A stretch of DNA of 64,000 nt from Bacteroidota bacterium (GTDB taxonomy: Bacteria > Bacteroidota > Bacteroidia > Chitinophagales > Chitinophagaceae). Numbering within the stretch: position 1 is the first letter of the stretch; each line of letters starts with the position of its first letter. Below are positions 61,127 to 64,000 of the stretch, piece after piece. Under the pieces are notes generated by a model, which worked only from the letters and a program-made list of their open reading frames with translations, ran no database searches and was not told where the DNA came from. Where the stretch lies: the NCBI GenBank assembly GCA_018267575.1, contig JAFDYF010000001.1:92364-156363 (forward strand), written 5' to 3'. Both the position numbers and the translations under genes were made by a program.

Positions 61127-61474
61127 ATGAAAATTAAGCATGCTACTCTGACCTTGGCAACCATATTAACTATCATTGGTTGCAAAAAAAATGATGAGAT
61201 AAAAAGTAGTAATGGTTTTGGAGGAAGCTATCGTGGAAATGTGGTTGACTCAATTAATAATTCTTATTATGCAACTTTAAATGACTACACTATTGTTATT
61301 GTACCAACAAACACAAATGGTCAAGTTTCGTTGACAAATAATCTTATAATTACAAATGCTGGGGTTATAAATGGCAACACATTTACTATACCCAAGACTA
61401 TTGCCGTTCAATCAGCGTATAAGAAAGTTGTAGAATGGGCTAATGGCCACGAACCACAAAATGCAACCGAGTAA
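61127..61474 (+). CDS. Small lipoprotein of unknown function
   Basis: A 115-residue protein with a lipoprotein signal: MKIKHATLTLATILTIIGCK with lipobox TIIGC (Cys about 19), so it is tethered to a membrane. The mature part is polar with beta-strand-like stretches (NNSYYATLNDYTIVIVPTNTNGQVSLTNNLIITNAGVING). No recognised domain. The last 10 residues (GHEPQNATE) are coded by a CACGAACC repeat-like stretch, so the 3' end may have been replaced by an inserted sequence and the gene shortened. Start is the ATG at 61127, not the upstream TTG. Confidence 0.65.
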   Translation: MKIKHATLTLATILTIIGCKKNDEIKSSNGFGGSYRGNVVDSINNSYYATLNDYTIVIVPTNTNGQVSLTNNLIITNAGVINGNTFTIPKTIAVQSAYKKVVEWANGHEPQNATE

Positions 61475-61513
61475 TGAATAAAAACTAAAATTGCTCGGGA
61501 TTAAAATGAGGTT

Positions 61514-62073
61514 ATGGGTAAAAGCGTATTTGTGCAGAAGCGCAAATCATATTTAGAGATTGGTAGCATCTTTTTTGGACAGCAACCAATAACCAATCGC
61601 AAAGGCTGTTGAAAGAAGAGGAGCCAAAAAATATTGTAATACATTCTCTGGAACACTTGAGTAAAACAGAGAAAATCGATGTTTTTGCTTTTGTGACAAT
61701 GCCCAACCATATACACCTTATCTGGAGGATAAATGAGATGAACGGAAAAGAAACAGCCCAAGGCTCGTTCTTGAAATTCACAGCACATGAATTTAAAAAA
61801 ATGTTGATGAGGACGGATGCCAATGTACTACAGTCTTATGCGGTTGATGCGCACAATAAGAAATATGAATTTTGGCAACGAGATTCGTTGGCGGTGCATT
61901 TGTTTACAAAAGAAGTGGCTTTTCAGAAGTTGGATTATATACATCTCAACCCTTTGGCCGAGCATTGGCAACTGGCAAAAGATCCATGCGACTATCCATA
62001 TTCAACCGCAAAGTTTTATGAAAAGGGCATTACGGAGTACACATTTGTAAAGGATTGGTGGAATGACTTTTAA
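61514..62073 (+). pseudogene. Frameshifted REP-associated tyrosine transposase (RAYT)
   Basis: A Y1/HUH single-strand transposase of about 187 residues, the kind that moves REP-type palindromes. The main frame from about 61567 has FVTMPNHIHLIWR with the HUH pair, KYEFWQRDSLAVHLFTK and KLDYIHLNPLAEHWQLA with the catalytic Tyr. The N-terminus is in another frame from ATG 61514 (MGKSVFVQKRKSYLEIGSIF). The two frames join at a run of six T (61571-61576): one extra T would give LEIGSIFFWTATNNQ, a normal family sequence. So the copy carries a 1-base deletion, or needs frameshifting, or reflects a homopolymer sequencing error. Confidence 0.8.
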
Positions 62074-62174
62074 GTTGTGTTAATTGGTTCGTGGCGATAG
62101 GTAACTATATACCTGTTAGACCACGCATTTTGCTTATAAAAGGGATGAATGGGTTGGTTTATTGAATCAACAAC

Positions 62175-62297
62175 CTACTTTTTTTTAAACCACCTCTCTA
62201 TTTTGTTGCTTGATAAACTAATGAATAAGATTGCTAAAAGAATAATAGCAGTAAAGCCATCTAATGGCCCACGAAAAACAAGAAATGAGAGTATCAT
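62175..62297 (-). CDS. Tiny membrane protein (40 residues)
   Basis: A 40-residue frame on the minus strand, MILSFLVFRGPLDGFTAIIL, then LAILFISLSSNKIERWFKKK. It has one hydrophobic helix followed by a basic, amphipathic tail, so it would sit in the inner membrane with the basic end inside. Its ATG overlaps the stop of the preceding 38-residue gene by ATGA (62294-62297), a sign of translational coupling. No recognised family. The overlap and TM design make me think it is real. Confidence 0.5.
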   Translation of the reverse strand: MILSFLVFRGPLDGFTAIILLAILFISLSSNKIERWFKKK

Positions 62298-62410
62298 TTT
62301 TTCTTTTCTCCCTTCTTCTTAACGGGCTTGGGGTTGCCCTTTACAGATGCCTTCATAATGTTATGGAACATGTCCGAGGCTTGCTTTGCTGATTTTTTTG
62401 CTTTTGCCAT
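62294..62410 (-). CDS. Tiny basic protein (38 residues)
   Basis: A 38-residue frame, MAKAKKSAKQASDMFHNIMK, then ASVKGNPKPVKKKGEKKK. Strongly basic with a central amphipathic helix (QASDMFHNIMKAS). Similar small ASDxFHNIMKASVKGNPKP-type proteins are, from memory, present in other Bacteroidota; I cannot verify this. It is followed by an overlapping 40-residue membrane protein. On the minus strand TTTG (62443-62440), 17 bases, TAACTTTA (62422-62415) is a likely promoter, which would make the message nearly leaderless. Confidence 0.55.
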   Translation of the reverse strand: MAKAKKSAKQASDMFHNIMKASVKGNPKPVKKKGEKKK

Positions 62411-62414
62411 TAAG

Positions 62415-62443
62415 TAAAGTTAAGTATTTCGTACTTTTGCAAA
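62415..62443 (-). promoter_or_regulatory. Promoter of the tiny-protein pair
   Basis: Read on the minus strand: TTTG (62443-62440), 17 bases, TAACTTTA (62422-62415), one base off consensus. It overlaps an oppositely directed TACTTTTG box (62432-62439), so two transcripts seem to diverge from this short region. Confidence 0.4.
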
Positions 62444-62560
62444 AACAGAAACCCCAGCAATAAATATCCTAATGAGAGATTTTTACTGCAAGGTTCGCAG
62501 CACATACATTGATGCTGCTATTTCTGGTCAACAATTTTTAAAGGGCGAGAGCCCTTTTTA
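62432..62560 (+). ncRNA. Candidate short transcript (small RNA or 29-residue ORF)
   Basis: A TACTTTTG -7 box (62432-62439) and a downstream hairpin AAGGGC-GAGA-GCCCTT followed by T (about 62541-62559) define a unit of about 115 bases. Inside it lies an ATG frame (62472-62561) coding 29 residues, MRDFYCKVRSTYIDAAISGQ, then QFLKGESPF, with the stop at the terminator. It could be a small RNA, a small protein gene, or only the shared terminator of the P63C gene with a chance promoter. Confidence 0.3.
62540..62560. terminator. Bidirectional terminator between the P63C gene and the short transcript
   Basis: AAAGGGC / GCCCTTT stem with a GAGA loop, with A-run on the left and T-run on the right, so it can work for both strands. 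It overlaps the stop codon of the P63C gene. Confidence 0.6.
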
Positions 62561-63472
62561 AATTTCATCCTCTGGAAATTCAATTTTTAAATTATCTCCA
62601 AACTTTGGATAAGCTCTTTCAAGAAGCCTCATAAAAGTGTTCCAATTTGGTGAAGCTCTTTGGAGCGCCGTAATCCCATCAAAAAGGCTTTTTAATGCTG
62701 GGTCTCCAACTTCGTCTGTTAAAAATTGGAAATGTTTATATTTTCTAATTCCGGGCTTGATAGTTGGATTTCTTACTTTAAGCTCATGTAAAATTCCCGG
62801 CGCTAATCTTTCGTAAATAATATCATTTGTCCATTTGCCAATTACGCCCGGTCGTTTAGTATTATCTGGATTCCAATTCCAGTTATTCAGCCTGTAAATC
62901 TGTTTATAAAATTCAGTTGGGAAAGCTCCTATATAGGGTTTATTTTCTCGCAGTAAAAAATCATGTAAAATTTGAGCCAGAGCATCTTTTGTGCGCTCAT
63001 CCTGATACCCCGTAGCTTCATCTACTAGCGCTATTATACCAACGGCGGCAAAGCCTCTGATTAAGGATTGTGCATTTTTTGCGATTTTTAACTGTGCGTC
63101 AGTCAAAGCGCCGTTTTCGGCTGCATTTATCCAAATATCACATATATCAAGCAAAGATTCAGCGGGTATCCCTTCACTTTCTTTCCCACTTTTAGTGGTA
63201 TAAGTTATTGGATTAGAAAGTTTTGTCCTAACTGATTCTGAAATGAATCTTTGTAAATACTTAGCAGAAATATACTCTGGGAGAAAAGCGCCGTTTTTGG
63301 CATTTTTCTTATTTTGCCAATATGCGCCACCACCCTTTACTCCTAAAGCAGTAGCAACACTTCTATCAACAAGAATCCTTGTGCCGTCATTCAAAACTGC
63401 ACATGAAATTGGGAAATTAGGGATCGGTAATTCGCCCTGATGTGTTGCGGTTAATTTGGACTTATCCATCAT
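62558..63472 (-). CDS. P63C domain-containing protein
   Basis: A 304-residue protein. The C-terminal part is a P63C domain, known from phage and mobile-element proteins of unknown function: VDEATGYQDERTKDALAQILHDFLLRENKPYIGAFPTEFYKQIYRLNNWNWNPDNTKRPGVIGKWTNDIIYERLAPGIL. The N-terminal part has AVLNDGTRILVDRSVATALGVKGGG, a DNA-binding-like segment. It starts with MM; the first ATG (63472) overlaps the end of the upstream zinc-ribbon gene by 11 bases, so both are coupled. Its coding sequence is A+T-rich, in line with the rest of this terminal region. Confidence 0.8.
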   Translation of the reverse strand: MMDKSKLTATHQGELPIPNFPISCAVLNDGTRILVDRSVATALGVKGGGAYWQNKKNAKNGAFLPEYISAKYLQRFISESVRTKLSNPITYTTKSGKESEGIPAESLLDICDIWINAAENGALTDAQLKIAKNAQSLIRGFAAVGIIALVDEATGYQDERTKDALAQILHDFLLRENKPYIGAFPTEFYKQIYRLNNWNWNPDNTKRPGVIGKWTNDIIYERLAPGILHELKVRNPTIKPGIRKYKHFQFLTDEVGDPALKSLFDGITALQRASPNWNTFMRLLERAYPKFGDNLKIEFPEDEI

Positions 63473-63863
63473 TCAATTTGTTTAGTATATTATTAATCAA
63501 ACTGCTTTCTTTTAAGAATGCAGTCTTTATAGTTTTCACCAACCTGTTAGCGGTATCCTTTGTCACGTTTATTTCGGTAGCTAATTCACGGACTGATATT
63601 TTTGGCTGGTTTGATGAAAGAACGTTGATTACATAAAACCACTTTTGTAAATCAATTTTGGTTTTACGCAAAAACGTATTTACTGTAACACTAAAACTGA
63701 TGTTGCAAGAATTGCAGTGATACCTCTCTTCATGTTTCAGTGCGGTAATATATTTTGAACAACAGTAAGGGCATTTAACACCTTCTTCCCAAACAATACT
63801 TTCCAAAAAACGGATGCACTCGACTTGGGTTGGAAATTTCTTATATAAATTTTTTAATGTCAT
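63462..63863 (-). CDS. Zinc-ribbon/HTH protein, IS1595-transposase N-terminal type
   Basis: A 133-residue protein resembling the N-terminal part of IS1595-family transposases: LYKKFPTQVECIRFLESIVWEEGVKCPYCCSK and YHCNSCNISFSVTVNTFLRKTKIDLQKWF form a zinc ribbon (CxxC pairs at about 32-35 and 51-54), followed by a helix-turn-helix (ISVRELATEINVTKDTANRLV). The catalytic DDE domain that should follow is absent and the frame ends cleanly, overlapping the P63C start. So it is either a dedicated DNA-binding partner of P63C or a domesticated transposase fragment. A TAATTTTG box (63884-63877) is its likely -7 element. Confidence 0.8.
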   Translation of the reverse strand: MTLKNLYKKFPTQVECIRFLESIVWEEGVKCPYCCSKYITALKHEERYHCNSCNISFSVTVNTFLRKTKIDLQKWFYVINVLSSNQPKISVRELATEINVTKDTANRLVKTIKTAFLKESSLINNILNKLNDG

Positions 63864-63876
63864 AATTAAAGGTTAA

Positions 63877-63884
63877 CAAAATTA
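63877..63884 (-). promoter_or_regulatory. Probable -7 element of the zinc-ribbon/P63C operon
   Basis: On the minus strand: TAATTTTG, a full TAnnTTTG match, 13 bases before the ATG at 63863. It lies in the 83-base gap shared with the divergent IS1595-like gene. Confidence 0.4.
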
Positions 63885-63894
63885 TTGATTTTTA

Positions 63895-63926
63895 TTTGGT
63901 AATTAAAAATTTATTTTCTACCTTTA
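63895..63926 (+). promoter_or_regulatory. Promoter of the IS1595-like transposase
   Basis: TTTG (63895-63898), 20 bases, TACCTTTA (63919-63926), seven of eight bases of the -7 consensus. The ATG is at 63947. Confidence 0.45.
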
Positions 63927-63946
63927 ACTATGACAATTAAAAAACA

Positions 63947-64000
63947 ATGAAAACATTCAAAAGCATATTAGATTTCCAGAAAGAGTTTAGCGATGAAGCT
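63947..64000 (+). CDS. IS1595-family-like transposase (5' end only)
   Basis: Eighteen residues are seen before the window ends: MKTFKSILDFQKEFSDEA. This matches the usual opening of IS1595-family transposases (FKSLLDFxKKFPDE, followed in family members by a CPxC zinc ribbon), but too little is present for certainty. If right, a possibly full IS1595 element lies directly divergent to the zinc-ribbon/P63C pair. Confidence 0.55.
   Translation, partial: MKTFKSILDFQKEFSDEA

Overview
The window is a stretch of chromosome from a member of the Bacteroidota, most likely a Chitinophagaceae-type aerobe. The evidence is: promoters of the Bacteroidota kind (TTTG / TAnnTTTG), a secreted MBG-repeat protein with a probable type IX secretion C-terminal domain, DUF2480, DUF2007 and DUF2200 proteins, a PIF1-type helicase with a C-terminal helix-turn-helix, and many palindromic intergenic repeats of the type common in this phylum. 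No rRNA, tRNA or CRISPR array was seen. Most of the window is ordinary housekeeping sequence, densely coded and with genes on both strands. Many catalogue-style ORFs start too early, so I moved starts inward where family alignment or a signal peptide decided it.

Layout. 0-8.7 kb: end of a DUF2306 membrane protein, a PpiD/SurA-like periplasmic foldase, DUF2480, the magnesium channel MgtE, and two Kdo8N genes (kdnB, kdsB). 8.8-12.4 kb: a three-gene set of circularly permuted ATP-grasp, alpha-E and transglutaminase proteins. 12.5-14.6 kb: XRE regulator with a divergent coiled-coil protein, sterol-desaturase family enzyme, DUF2007. 15.3-18.4 kb: dnaN, recX, hicBA toxin-antitoxin, omega-amidase. 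18.4-21.5 kb: beta-barrel protein and MBG/T9SS surface protein. 21.7-27.4 kb: nagA, S41 protease, thiL, inositol monophosphatase, aldo/keto reductase. 27.5-34.1 kb: glycosyltransferase, nadA, mnmG, a pair of parS-like sites, ybeY, feoA, nadD. 34.2-36.4 kb: HxlR regulator divergent from an old yellow enzyme. 36.4-46.4 kb: M20 peptidase, ChrA, DEAD-box helicase, GH63-like glucosidase, DUF72, AI-2E transporter, L,D-transpeptidase. 46.4-59.8 kb: tandem hairpin repeats, PAP2-like protein, rpoN, kdnA, GHL10, MarR, DUF2200, radical SAM, cytochrome c peroxidase, DUF1080, PIF1-like helicase.

The last 4 kb (60.2-64.0) looks different: visibly more A+T, short genes, and mobile-element traces. It holds a DnaQ-like exonuclease followed three bases later by a 78-residue protein that ends like SSB (DDLPF), a small lipoprotein, a frameshifted REP-associated transposase, two tiny ATGA-overlapping genes, a P63C protein overlapping a zinc-ribbon/HTH protein, and the start of a divergent IS1595-like transposase. 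This is the best place to look for something undescribed.

Themes. KdnB, KdsB and KdnA together give the route to 8-amino-Kdo (Kdo8N) for lipid A/LPS, but kdnA is about 41 kb away from the other two. NadA and NadD are two steps of NAD synthesis. dnaN, mnmG and the parS-like pair suggest that the replication origin is not far. Several families of imperfect palindromes (about 4.97-5.07, 14.8-15.2, 46.46-46.72, 54.44-54.59 and 57.29-57.51 kb) and the RAYT relic point to past REP-type element activity.
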